Origin: DATLFA01 sp035525225
GTDB taxonomy: Bacteria; Actinomycetota; Acidimicrobiia; Acidimicrobiales; WLNW01
DNA: 64,000 nucleotides
Reading direction: 5' to 3'
NCBI GenBank assembly: GCA_035525225.1
Contig: DATLFA010000058.1
Location: forward strand, 180,508 to 244,507
Positions 39,947 through 47,600 of this stretch are shown here, piece after piece. Within the stretch, counting starts at the first letter, position 1. Each line of letters opens with the position of its first letter. The position numbers were made by a program, and so were the translations under genes. A model generated the notes under the pieces. It was not told the origin of the DNA, made no database searches, and worked only from the letters and a program-made list of their open reading frames with translations.

Positions 39947-41046
39947 GTTGTGGCTCCTCTCGCTCGTCCGCGCGATGCGGTGTTGACGAGCACTGCCAAC
40001 AACACCAATGCCATGAGCACGTTGACCGTTGCGGCGGGTAGGTCCGAGTCGATCTGCAAGCTGCTGCCGCCTACTGCGAGGAAGGCCAGCAGTAACGAAC
40101 CGACCACGACCTTGAGTGGTTGGTGACGGCCGAGCCAGCTCGCGAGAAAGGCGATGTAACCGAAGCCGGCCATCATCCCCTGGCGGAGGCTGAACTCCGC
40201 GCCGGCGAAGTGCACCATGCCGGCGACGCCGCCGAGCGCGCCGCCCGCGGCCATGGCCGACAGCATGAGGCGATTCACCGGCAGACCGGCGCGGCGAGCG
40301 GCCTCACCGTTGCCACCGACGACACGCAGGCGGAAGCCCCAGCTGGTGCGGTTGAGTGCGAGCCATATCCCTACCGCGGCGACTCCGGCGAAGATGATGC
40401 CGAGGTGCACGCGGTTGCCGAAGATGATCGCCAGTTGGGCGTCTTCGGCCAACGGACGGCTCGTGGGTTGGCCCGTGCCGTTGGGATCCTTCCACGCGTC
40501 GTAGATCAGATAGAGCATCACGTCGAAGGCGACGTAGTTGAGCAACAGCGTGGTGATCGCCTCGGGCACCTTGAGCGTCGTGCGCATCAACCCCGCGATC
40601 CCAGACCAGATGGCGCCGGCGAACGCAGCGGCGAGCAACATCAACACGATCACCAATGCGCCCGGTGCGTCTTGGTCGATGGCCAACCCGACGCCGGCCG
40701 CCGCGACCGCACCGATGATGATCTGGCCTTCACCGCCGACGTTGACCATGCCGGCTCGTGCCGGGATCGCGACTGCGAGACCGGCGAGCACGAACGGTGT
40801 CGCGCGAACGAGGACATCGCCCAACGAACGCGCGTCGGCGGTCGAGTACACCATGTCCCACAGAGCGGCGAGAGGGTTCGTGCCCTTGATCGCGACCAGT
40901 AGGCAGAACAACGCCAACGCCAGCAGCCATGATCGCAGCCGCCGCGCCAGCGCGACGATGTCGACGGACGATCGGCCCCGGCCGGCAGTCGGCAGCACCG
41001 TGATATCGGCAACGGTTTCGGTGTCGGTGGGGGCGATTGCTGTCAT
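39943..41046 (-). CDS. BMP-type ABC transporter permease, first subunit
   Basis: A 367-residue polytopic permease of the YufP-like (NupB) group, with an N-terminal cytoplasmic stretch of about 35 residues and about nine membrane segments. IPARAGMVNVGGEGQIIIGA and VPEAITTLLLNYVAFD are typical family features. ATG 41046 overlaps the ATPase stop, and its own stop overlaps the second permease start, so three transporter genes are translationally chained. The long frame open upstream of 41046 is antisense to the ATPase and is not used. Confidence 0.92.
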   Translation of the reverse strand: MTAIAPTDTETVADITVLPTAGRGRSSVDIVALARRLRSWLLALALFCLLVAIKGTNPLAALWDMVYSTADARSLGDVLVRATPFVLAGLAVAIPARAGMVNVGGEGQIIIGAVAAAGVGLAIDQDAPGALVIVLMLLAAAFAGAIWSGIAGLMRTTLKVPEAITTLLLNYVAFDVMLYLIYDAWKDPNGTGQPTSRPLAEDAQLAIIFGNRVHLGIIFAGVAAVGIWLALNRTSWGFRLRVVGGNGEAARRAGLPVNRLMLSAMAAGGALGGVAGMVHFAGAEFSLRQGMMAGFGYIAFLASWLGRHQPLKVVVGSLLLAFLAVGGSSLQIDSDLPAATVNVLMALVLLAVLVNTASRGRARGATT

Positions 41047-42593
41047 GCCGCGGCTCCGAGCATCAGCCGGCCGATCTGGTAGCGGTCGACCTCTGACGGG
41101 ACCACGACGCCTGCGACTTCGCCGTCGTGCAACACGACGATGCGGTCGGACAGATCCAACAGTTCGTCGAGGTCCTCGCTGACGACCAGGACCCCCGCGC
41201 CGGCCGCGCGCTGTTCGAGCAAGAGCTCCTGCGTGCGCCGCGTCGTCGCGATGTCGAGACCGCGTGCAGGATACGCGGCGACGACGAGGGCTCGTTGCTC
41301 GCCGAGTGCACGGGCGAGGATGACGCGCTGGATGTTGCCGCCCGACAGCGTGGCCATTGCCCGGGCCGGAGCTGCGAGGCGCAACTCGGTGCTCGTGTCG
41401 AGCGACGCCGCGAGTATCCGTGCGCGCTTCCAATCGATGCCGACGCCCCGGCGTAACGCATCGAGGCTGCCGAGCGCGAGATGCTCGAGCACCGAGAGCC
41501 CCGGCACCACCGCTTCGGTCTTCGGGTCCTCGGGGATCGCCGCGCATCCGAGGCGCAATGCCATGCGAGGATCGGCGCGTCGTAGTTCTCTGCCCGCGAT
41601 GTGCAACGAGCCCGACACGAGTGCCCGCAGTCCCAACGCGGCCTCGACCAACTCGCGCTGTCCGTTCCCGGCGACGCCCGCGACGCCCACGAGCTCGCCC
41701 CGGCGCACGATGAGGTCGACACCTTTCAGTGACAGTGCCCCGCGGTTGCCGAGCACGCGAACGTCGCGCATCTCGAGCACCGTGTCGTCCGAGCGTGCGG
41801 ATGTACTCGTCGAGCGCACATCGCGCAACGATTTCACCGAGCGACCGACCATGGCCTCGACGAGACTCTCGTCGTCGAAGTTCGATGTCGGTTCTCCTCG
41901 CACCACCACTCGGCCCTGGCGCATCACGGTGACCCGGTCCGATACCTCACGCGCTTCGCGCAGCTTGTGGGTGATGATGACGAACGACAGGCCTTGTTGT
42001 TTGAGCTCTTCGATCTCGGCGAACAGTGCGTCGACCTCTTGGGGCGCAAGGACGCTCGTCGGTTCGTCGAGGATCACGACGCGGGCGCCGGCCATGAGCA
42101 CCTTGAGGATCTCGACGCGCTGGCGTTCGCCGATCGACAGGCTGCGCACCCTTGCGCTCGGGTCGACCGCCAGGCCATAACGAGCCGACGCTTCGACGAT
42201 GGCGCGGCGCAGGGCCGCGCCACGGCGATGCTTGCACGACTTCGGCAGCGCCAATGCCACGTTCTCGGCCACCGTCAGCGCGGGGACGAGGCGAAGGTCT
42301 TGGAAGACCATGCCGACACCCGAGCGCCGGGCATCGGCGGGCGAGTGCAGTTGCACCGGCGATCCGTCGATCAGCAATTCGCCGGACTCGGGGTGATAGA
42401 CGCCGTACAGCAGCTTCATCAGCGTGCTCTTGCCCGCGCCGTTCTCGCCCAGCACGGCATGCACTTCCCCGGCGCGCACGTCGAAGTCGACCGCGTCGTT
42501 GGCCACCACCTCGCCGAAACGCACCGTGAGTTGCTTGGCCTCGAGGACCACCGTCGTTGTTGTGGTTGTCGTTGTCGTTGTCGTTGTCGTCAT
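41043..42593 (-). CDS. Sugar/nucleoside-type ABC transporter ATPase (two NBDs)
   Basis: A 516-residue double ATPase of the type that drives BMP and sugar importers. The first NBD is complete: Walker A GENGAGKST, signature LSIGERQR and Walker B VVILDEPTS. The second is degenerate in Walker A (GVAGNGQRE) and Walker B (LVVAAYPARGLD) but keeps LSGGNIQR; this asymmetry is normal for the family. The N-terminus is unusual: residues 2-14 are thirteen consecutive threonines encoded by an (ACGACA)-type repeat. ATG 42593 overlaps the GntR stop (ATGA). Confidence 0.93.
   Translation of the reverse strand: MTTTTTTTTTTTTTVVLEAKQLTVRFGEVVANDAVDFDVRAGEVHAVLGENGAGKSTLMKLLYGVYHPESGELLIDGSPVQLHSPADARRSGVGMVFQDLRLVPALTVAENVALALPKSCKHRRGAALRRAIVEASARYGLAVDPSARVRSLSIGERQRVEILKVLMAGARVVILDEPTSVLAPQEVDALFAEIEELKQQGLSFVIITHKLREAREVSDRVTVMRQGRVVVRGEPTSNFDDESLVEAMVGRSVKSLRDVRSTSTSARSDDTVLEMRDVRVLGNRGALSLKGVDLIVRRGELVGVAGVAGNGQRELVEAALGLRALVSGSLHIAGRELRRADPRMALRLGCAAIPEDPKTEAVVPGLSVLEHLALGSLDALRRGVGIDWKRARILAASLDTSTELRLAAPARAMATLSGGNIQRVILARALGEQRALVVAAYPARGLDIATTRRTQELLLEQRAAGAGVLVVSEDLDELLDLSDRIVVLHDGEVAGVVVPSEVDRYQIGRLMLGAAA
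42552..42590 (-). repeat. Simple-sequence repeat encoding a poly-Thr N-terminus
   Basis: Thirteen threonine codons in a row, mainly alternating ACG and ACA, follow the ATPase start codon. The unit is three or six bases, so slippage changes the length of the threonine run without a frameshift. It lies between the overlapping GntR stop and the ATPase fold and could affect coupled translation initiation. Confidence 0.8.
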
Positions 42594-43321
42594 TGCTCCA
42601 CCGCCATTGCCAGGACCGCTTGCGCGACACGTTGCTCGACCACCGCGAGGGACTTGCCGAGGTGTTGTTCGAATGACTCGCACGCGCGGTCGATGTCGCC
42701 GTTGATCACCGCGTCGGTGATCGACAGGTGCTCGTCGATCGTGCGCGACATCCGTTCGAGCGTCACGAAGTCGCGCATGCGCACGGCACGGATGCGTTCG
42801 TTCACCCGCCGCAGCAGTTCGGCCAACTCGCGGTTGCCTGCGGCCTCCGCCAATCGCAAGTGAAAAGCCTCGTCGGACAACACGAAGACCGGGTCCGACG
42901 GTGGCGGGTCGTCGGCCAGTTCTTGCCATTCGCGGCGGAGATCGTCGAGCAGCCGGCGATCGTGGGTCCTGCCGCTGCGGCGCGGACCCCGCAGCGCGCC
43001 GATCTCGAGCGCGATCCTCACTTCGTAGAGTTCACGGACGACGGCGAGGTTCGGCACCGTCGGTGTCCAGCCGCCGTCGGGATGGCGTGTGACGAGCCCG
43101 TCGACGTGTAGCCGCACCAACGCTTCGCGCACCGGTGTGCGCGAGACGCCATAGTCGCGGGCCAGGCGTTCCTCACCGAGTCGTGCGCCGAGGCGATAGT
43201 GGCCGACGACGATGGCCCGCTTCAGCGATTCGTAGGTATCGGTGGCGAGGCTGACAACGGCCGGGACCGCGTCCATGTCGCGATCGACGGTATACAGCAC
43301 CGTATTCGCCCCGGTATCCAT
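42590..43321 (-). CDS. GntR-family regulator with FCD domain (FadR subfamily)
   Basis: A 243-residue repressor with an N-terminal GntR winged helix (SLKRAIVVGHYRLGARLGEERLARDYGVSRTPVREAL) and a C-terminal all-helical FCD ligand domain whose metal-binding Asp/His residues are suggested by DEAFHLRLAEAAGN and IDEHLSITDA. FCD regulators bind small carboxylates. It directly precedes and overlaps the importer ATPase, so it should control the transport and hydrolase block. ATG 43321 follows TAGGTT by eight bases (leaderless style); ATG 43276 is an alternative. A short palindrome ATAC-N6-GTAT lies at 43292-43305. Confidence 0.92.
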   Translation of the reverse strand: MDTGANTVLYTVDRDMDAVPAVVSLATDTYESLKRAIVVGHYRLGARLGEERLARDYGVSRTPVREALVRLHVDGLVTRHPDGGWTPTVPNLAVVRELYEVRIALEIGALRGPRRSGRTHDRRLLDDLRREWQELADDPPPSDPVFVLSDEAFHLRLAEAAGNRELAELLRRVNERIRAVRMRDFVTLERMSRTIDEHLSITDAVINGDIDRACESFEQHLGKSLAVVEQRVAQAVLAMAVEQ

Positions 43322-43427
43322 GTTGGGCGAACCTATGAGGCGGCAGTTACCCAGATGTTGCTCCCATGTGACGGCACGGCGGCGATCTGCTCGCGGCTTT
43401 CTTGCGCGTCGGTTGCCGTTTCGTTGA

Positions 43428-43850
43428 TCAACCCTTTATGGGTTGCCCGGTCTCCGCGCAGGTTGCGGTGTCGACGTGCGACACGTGCGCGTGGGCGATG
43501 CGCCATTGCCCGTCGATGCGCGCCCAGACCTGTGTCTGGCGACCGAGCAAGGCGCGGTCGTCGCGCACGAACTCGGTGGACACGACTGCGAGATCGGGGC
43601 CCAACACGAGCACTTGTACGTTGCGCAGCGCGCGGTCGTCGCCGACATGGGGGGAGCCGCGCCGCCATTCGGCCACCGCTCGAGCGCCGTATTGGATCTC
43701 GCTGATACCGAAACGGACGACGCGTGGATCATCCCAGAACCACTGGTCGAGCGCGGTGTGGTCCTGTGCGACGAGTGCCGCCTCGTACTCGAAGAAGCAG
43801 TGCCTGACGTCGTCCGCAATCGCCCGCTCGTCCTCGATCAAGCCCCGCAT
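43428..43850 (-). CDS. AtzH/HpxZ-like NTF2-fold protein (DUF3225 type)
   Basis: A 140-residue NTF2-like protein resembling the DUF3225 group, which includes AtzH (1,3-dicarboxyurea decarboxylation in cyanuric acid degradation) and HpxZ (oxalurate catabolism). The fit rests on CFFEYEAALVAQDHTALDQWFWDDPRVVRFG in the first half, YGARAVAEWRR in the middle and GRQTQVWARIDGQWRIAHAHVS at the end. ATG 43850 has a GAGGGGG Shine-Dalgarno; an ATG at 43889 is less well placed. It lies 106 bp upstream of the GntR gene on the same strand. It fits functionally with the AtzE-like amidase and the BiuH-like hydrolase. Identification is from motif memory, not a search. Confidence 0.8.
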   Translation of the reverse strand: MRGLIEDERAIADDVRHCFFEYEAALVAQDHTALDQWFWDDPRVVRFGISEIQYGARAVAEWRRGSPHVGDDRALRNVQVLVLGPDLAVVSTEFVRDDRALLGRQTQVWARIDGQWRIAHAHVSHVDTATCAETGQPIKG

Positions 43851-43895
43851 GGTACCCGCCCCCTCTTCTGTTCTGGGTGGGCTTTCCATGGGTTG

Positions 43896-45347
43896 TTAGA
43901 GGGTGGAGATAGGGGAGTCCTCGTGGTGCCAGGCGCGTGCGGCGAGGCGGTCGCCACCCGCTCGCTTTGCTTCGTACATCGCGTCGTCGGCGTGCTTGAT
44001 GAATGCCTCGGCGTTCGCGGTCCCACCCGCGAAGGTCACGACTCCCACGCTGGCGGTGATGCCGAGGTTCGTTCCGTCGGCGAGCCGCAGCGGATCCTCG
44101 CGCAAGCTGACGAGCAGTCGATCGGCGAGGTCCTGCGGCGAGAATCCGTCGGCGACGTCGTCGCACACGATGGCGAACTCGTCACCGCCGAGACGCGCAG
44201 AGAGAAACGCCGGCGGCGCGTGCGCATCGAGGCGCTTGCCGACCTCGATCAACACGAGATCGCCCACGTCGTGCCCGTAACAATCGTTCACCACCTTCAG
44301 ACCGTCGAGGTCGATGAAGATGAGCGCGGCCTGGCGGCCCGGATCGACGCACGCGCGATCGAGACGGTCCATGAACAGGCGGCGATTGGCGAGGCCGGTC
44401 AACGGATCGTGCGATGCGACGTGGATCAGATGCTGACGTATCCGATCACGATCACGAACGACGAATACGAAGCGGGCGAGCACCGCCGCAGTCGTCGCGG
44501 CACTGGCGAGTAGCGCCACCACGGATCGATCGATCTTCACTCCGACCGTCGCGATCGTCAACACGGGGATGAGCCATAGCGAGATTCCCAAGAACAACAC
44601 GCGCGCCGGATGCAACCCGAGCTCGGGTCTCGGGGTCGACCGGTGCGCCGTCTGCATCATCGCGATGGCCGGCAGGGTGTACGCCATTGGGTACGCCGCG
44701 TCGAGCCAAAGCAGCACCGACAGCGACTCCGTATGCGTGGCGATGGCGTACGCGATGTCCACCAAGAAGATTGCGCCGAGAAAGCCGGCGAGGATGAGCG
44801 ACGGACGACGATGGCGCCCCGGAATGAGCGCCAGCCACGAGACCAACGCCAGCAGCAGCACGTCGCCCAGCGGATACGCCGCGAGGACGACTCGTTCGAC
44901 CGTGGATCCTCCATCGGCGATCGTCGGCTCGACGAGGAAGCGCCACGCGGCGAGTGATGCGGCGCTGCCGAAGGCAATACCGTCGAGCAACCCATCGCGC
45001 GCCCCGGGCAGGCGTTCCTGGCGGATGAGTCGGACGCAACCGACGGCAATCAGCGGGTAGCCGAGCAGGTAGAGCGCGTCGGCGAGCGAAACCGCCGGAG
45101 GTTCGCCGTCGCGCAATCGGAAGAAGTCGAACGCGAGGTCGCCGAACCACCAACACACGAGCCCGGCGACGACCATGCCCCAGCCCCGTGCGTTCTGTGG
45201 GCTCTTGCGGACGGCAACGACGGCGGCGATCACCGCAACGGCCGCTCCGGTCTCGAGGATCATCACCGAAGGGACGTCCGCGGAGAACGCGCGGCTGAGC
45301 AGGACGGTGACGATTGCGGCGCCGGTTGTCCATCTCCACCATTTCAC
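43896..45347 (-). CDS. Membrane diguanylate cyclase (GGDEF), no I-site
   Basis: A 483-residue membrane protein. About nine hydrophobic helices occupy residues 5-305 in a MASE-like arrangement, followed by a GGDEF domain with SHDPLTGLANRRLF, FIDLDGLKVVNDCYGHDVGD and active-site LGGDEF. The position five residues before GGDEF reads PPAF, so the inhibitory RxxD site is absent and the enzyme should escape product inhibition. It is transcribed after the GAF-GGDEF gene (47 bp gap). The signal sensed by the membrane part is unknown. Confidence 0.9.
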   Translation of the reverse strand: MKWWRWTTGAAIVTVLLSRAFSADVPSVMILETGAAVAVIAAVVAVRKSPQNARGWGMVVAGLVCWWFGDLAFDFFRLRDGEPPAVSLADALYLLGYPLIAVGCVRLIRQERLPGARDGLLDGIAFGSAASLAAWRFLVEPTIADGGSTVERVVLAAYPLGDVLLLALVSWLALIPGRHRRPSLILAGFLGAIFLVDIAYAIATHTESLSVLLWLDAAYPMAYTLPAIAMMQTAHRSTPRPELGLHPARVLFLGISLWLIPVLTIATVGVKIDRSVVALLASAATTAAVLARFVFVVRDRDRIRQHLIHVASHDPLTGLANRRLFMDRLDRACVDPGRQAALIFIDLDGLKVVNDCYGHDVGDLVLIEVGKRLDAHAPPAFLSARLGGDEFAIVCDDVADGFSPQDLADRLLVSLREDPLRLADGTNLGITASVGVVTFAGGTANAEAFIKHADDAMYEAKRAGGDRLAARAWHHEDSPISTL

Positions 45348-45394
45348 AGTGATCTCTTCGGCTGTAGACGGTCGGCCTTGAGCCCTGCTGGGTC

Positions 45395-46735
45395 TCAGGT
45401 GGGCAGAGTGTGGGCGGTGCGACGTAGTTCCTGCCCCTCGTACACGATCGATCGGTTCCGCCCGAGCGCCTTGGCTTCGTGCAGGGCAGCGTCGGCGCGC
45501 GCGAGGGCAGCGTTGAAGTCACCGTGGGTCTCACCGGCGATACCCAAGCTGACCGTGACCGCGTCGATGTCGCCGCGCTGCGCGGCCAGCGCGAGGTTCT
45601 CGCGGATGCGCTCCGACGCGCCGAGCGCGTCGTGCTCGCTGGTATGGGGCATCACCACGACGAACTCTTCGCCGCCCCAGCGAGCGATCAGATCCTGTGG
45701 CCGCAGCGTCGTTTTCACGACGGCGGCGAACGAACGCAGCGCTCGATCGCCCGCCTGGTGGCCGTGGGTGTCGTTGACGAGCTTGAACCGATCGAGGTCG
45801 GCCATGACAACCGCGAACGGAGTGCCCTCGGCTTGCAGCACCCGCACCTTGTTCTCCAGCGTTCGCCGATTGAGCAGACCGGTCAGTGAGTCGGTGCTCG
45901 CCTGCGCCTGCGATTCGCTCACCGTTCGATGCGTGCCGATACGCCCGCCCACCTGCTTTGCCACGATCTCGAGGTGTTTGATGGTCTCGACGGATGCCGG
46001 CGGCTCGCCTTCACCGTGCACGACGTGCAGAACGCCCACCGTACGGCCGCCGATCGCGACAGGGACGCACACGGCGCCACAGTCGCCGTCGGGCCGATTG
46101 CGCAACTTTGGGCAGGCGTCGAGTGCTTTGGAATCAGGGAAGATCTGCGTCTGTCCGCGCCGAGCCGCGATGCAACGATTTGGTGAGTCGACCGGGCAAC
46201 CGGCGAACGAATCGTTGCCACCGGACGCGATGATCGTGAGCAGATGAGCGTGGCTGTTGTCGGCCAGCAACAGCGCGGTTCGCATGTCCGGTGTCAGCGA
46301 TTCGATGGCGAGCCGTGTGACTTCGAGCGCCTCGTCCTCGGTGTCGGCCATGTCGAGCGCGTTCGCGAGTTGGGTCTCGAACTCGCGCCGTTGCACGGCT
46401 TCGCGGAAGCGTCGCTCGCGGGCATACATCTCTTCCCACTGGCGTAGACCCTTGGCCTTTGCCTTCGTGGCGAAGGCCCATAGCACCGGCGCGCTGATCA
46501 CGATCACCAGTGCCGAGGTCATCGACTGCTCGACGAGGACCGACTGCTCGGGAAGCAAGCGAATCAACGCCGCCGTTGCGATCGACAAGATGAGATACAG
46601 CGAGATCCCGGCGGGGATCACCCCACGCGATGCGGCGTTGACCTGTCGCTCGGCCTCGGCGCTGTCGGCGGGTGTGATGACAAGTGGACCCGTCTCCGAT
46701 GAAGTCGTTGCGGTGCTTTTGGGCTCGGCCCGCAT
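45395..46735 (-). CDS. Diguanylate cyclase with two membrane segments and a GAF domain
   Basis: A 446-residue protein with two membrane helices (about residues 38-95), a coiled-coil linker, a GAF-like sensor (about 125-270) and a C-terminal GGDEF domain. The catalytic loop is WGGEEF with an RxxD I-site (RPQD) five residues before it, so feedback inhibition is expected. The GAF part contains several cysteines (GCPVDSPNRCIA, ACPKLRNRPDGDC), which might bind a metal or heme; this is speculative. ATG 46735 is favoured by AGAGGAG upstream; GTG 46762 would add nine residues. It is upstream of a second cyclase gene. Confidence 0.88.
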   Translation of the reverse strand: MRAEPKSTATTSSETGPLVITPADSAEAERQVNAASRGVIPAGISLYLILSIATAALIRLLPEQSVLVEQSMTSALVIVISAPVLWAFATKAKAKGLRQWEEMYARERRFREAVQRREFETQLANALDMADTEDEALEVTRLAIESLTPDMRTALLLADNSHAHLLTIIASGGNDSFAGCPVDSPNRCIAARRGQTQIFPDSKALDACPKLRNRPDGDCGAVCVPVAIGGRTVGVLHVVHGEGEPPASVETIKHLEIVAKQVGGRIGTHRTVSESQAQASTDSLTGLLNRRTLENKVRVLQAEGTPFAVVMADLDRFKLVNDTHGHQAGDRALRSFAAVVKTTLRPQDLIARWGGEEFVVVMPHTSEHDALGASERIRENLALAAQRGDIDAVTVSLGIAGETHGDFNAALARADAALHEAKALGRNRSIVYEGQELRRTAHTLPT

Positions 46736-46827
46736 GGGCAACGTCTCCTCTCTGGTATCCACTGGATCTCAAAGGAATCGGCAGGTCACGGGGAATAGTT
46801 AGCGGCCGGTGGCATCATTTCTGGTCG

Positions 46828-46833
46828 TAATCT
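46828..46833 (+). promoter_or_regulatory. Leaderless -10 element of the DinB/MDMPI-like gene
   Basis: TAATCT at 46828-46833 is followed by six bases and the GTG start at 46840, the same spacing as at vapB. No Shine-Dalgarno sequence is present. Confidence 0.5.
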
Positions 46834-46839
46834 GTCCTC

Positions 46840-47571
46840 GTGGAAGGCCACCTCGACCACCTCGACCTGCTCCGGGGCGAGCTCGACGCGTTTGTCGCCG
46901 CCATCGAGTGCGGGCCCCTGACGGCGCCCATCGCGGCCTGCCCCGGCTGGGATCTCGCCCATCTCGGGGGCCACATCGCCTTCGTCCATCGGTGGGCAAC
47001 CGAGTCTGTGCTGACCGCAGCGTCGCCGCCGCGCGAGAACATCGCCCCGGTGCCAGCGCCCGGCGCGCTGGTGCAGTGGGTACGCGATGGCGGCGAAGCG
47101 CTCATCGCCGCGCTGTCGCAGGTGCCCGTCGATGCACCCACTTGGCACCCGTTCCCGGCGCCGCGCACGGCAGGCGTGTGGCGCCGTCGCCAACTGCACG
47201 AGCTCACTGTGCATCGTTGGGATGCGCAGGATGCGATCGGTGCCGCGGCCATCATCGACCCGGTGATCGCGAGCGACGGTGTCGACGAGTACCTGTCGAT
47301 GATGTTGCCCCGCCGCATCATCCGCGATGGCGGCGATCTGCCCCAGTCGTCATTGCACGTCCATTGCACCGACACACCGGGTGAATGGTTGGTGTGGTCC
47401 ACCGGCAACGAATTGCAGGTGCGCCGCGAACCCGCGAAAGGCGACGCCGCGTTGCGCGGCACTGCCGAAGCACTGCTGCTCTCGCTATGGGGACGCCGTC
47501 ACCGCTCGCCGATCATCGACGTCGTGGGCGACCCGGTCGTCGCCGAGGCCTGGCTCGCCCTCGGCGGTTGA
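46840..47571 (+). CDS. Maleylpyruvate isomerase/DinB-like mycothiol-type protein
   Basis: A 243-residue actinobacterial protein of the MDMPI/DinB-like group (TIGR03083 style). The N-terminal four-helix bundle carries metal-binding histidines in WDLAHLGGHIAFVHRW (His41, His45, His50) and in LHELTVHRWDAQ (His120, His125). The C-terminal domain (about 150-243) is an MDMPI_C-like alpha/beta unit. Members use or bind mycothiol in isomerisation or transferase reactions. The GTG start has a -10-like TAATCT at leaderless distance. The gene is convergent with the SMP-30-like gene, and its partners are unknown. Confidence 0.85.
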   Translation: MEGHLDHLDLLRGELDAFVAAIECGPLTAPIAACPGWDLAHLGGHIAFVHRWATESVLTAASPPRENIAPVPAPGALVQWVRDGGEALIAALSQVPVDAPTWHPFPAPRTAGVWRRRQLHELTVHRWDAQDAIGAAAIIDPVIASDGVDEYLSMMLPRRIIRDGGDLPQSSLHVHCTDTPGEWLVWSTGNELQVRREPAKGDAALRGTAEALLLSLWGRRHRSPIIDVVGDPVVAEAWLALGG

Positions 47572-47600
47572 CGAGTCCGTCGCACGGCGCTTGAAGCCGT

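Noticed and set aside
38573..40126. A 517-codon plus-strand open frame
   Set aside because: It is antisense to the binding-protein and permease genes, whose signal peptide and membrane helices are clear. Its composition is Arg/Asp/Gln-rich noise.
41140..42180. A 346-codon plus-strand frame
   Set aside because: It is antisense to the ABC ATPase, whose Walker and signature motifs are intact.
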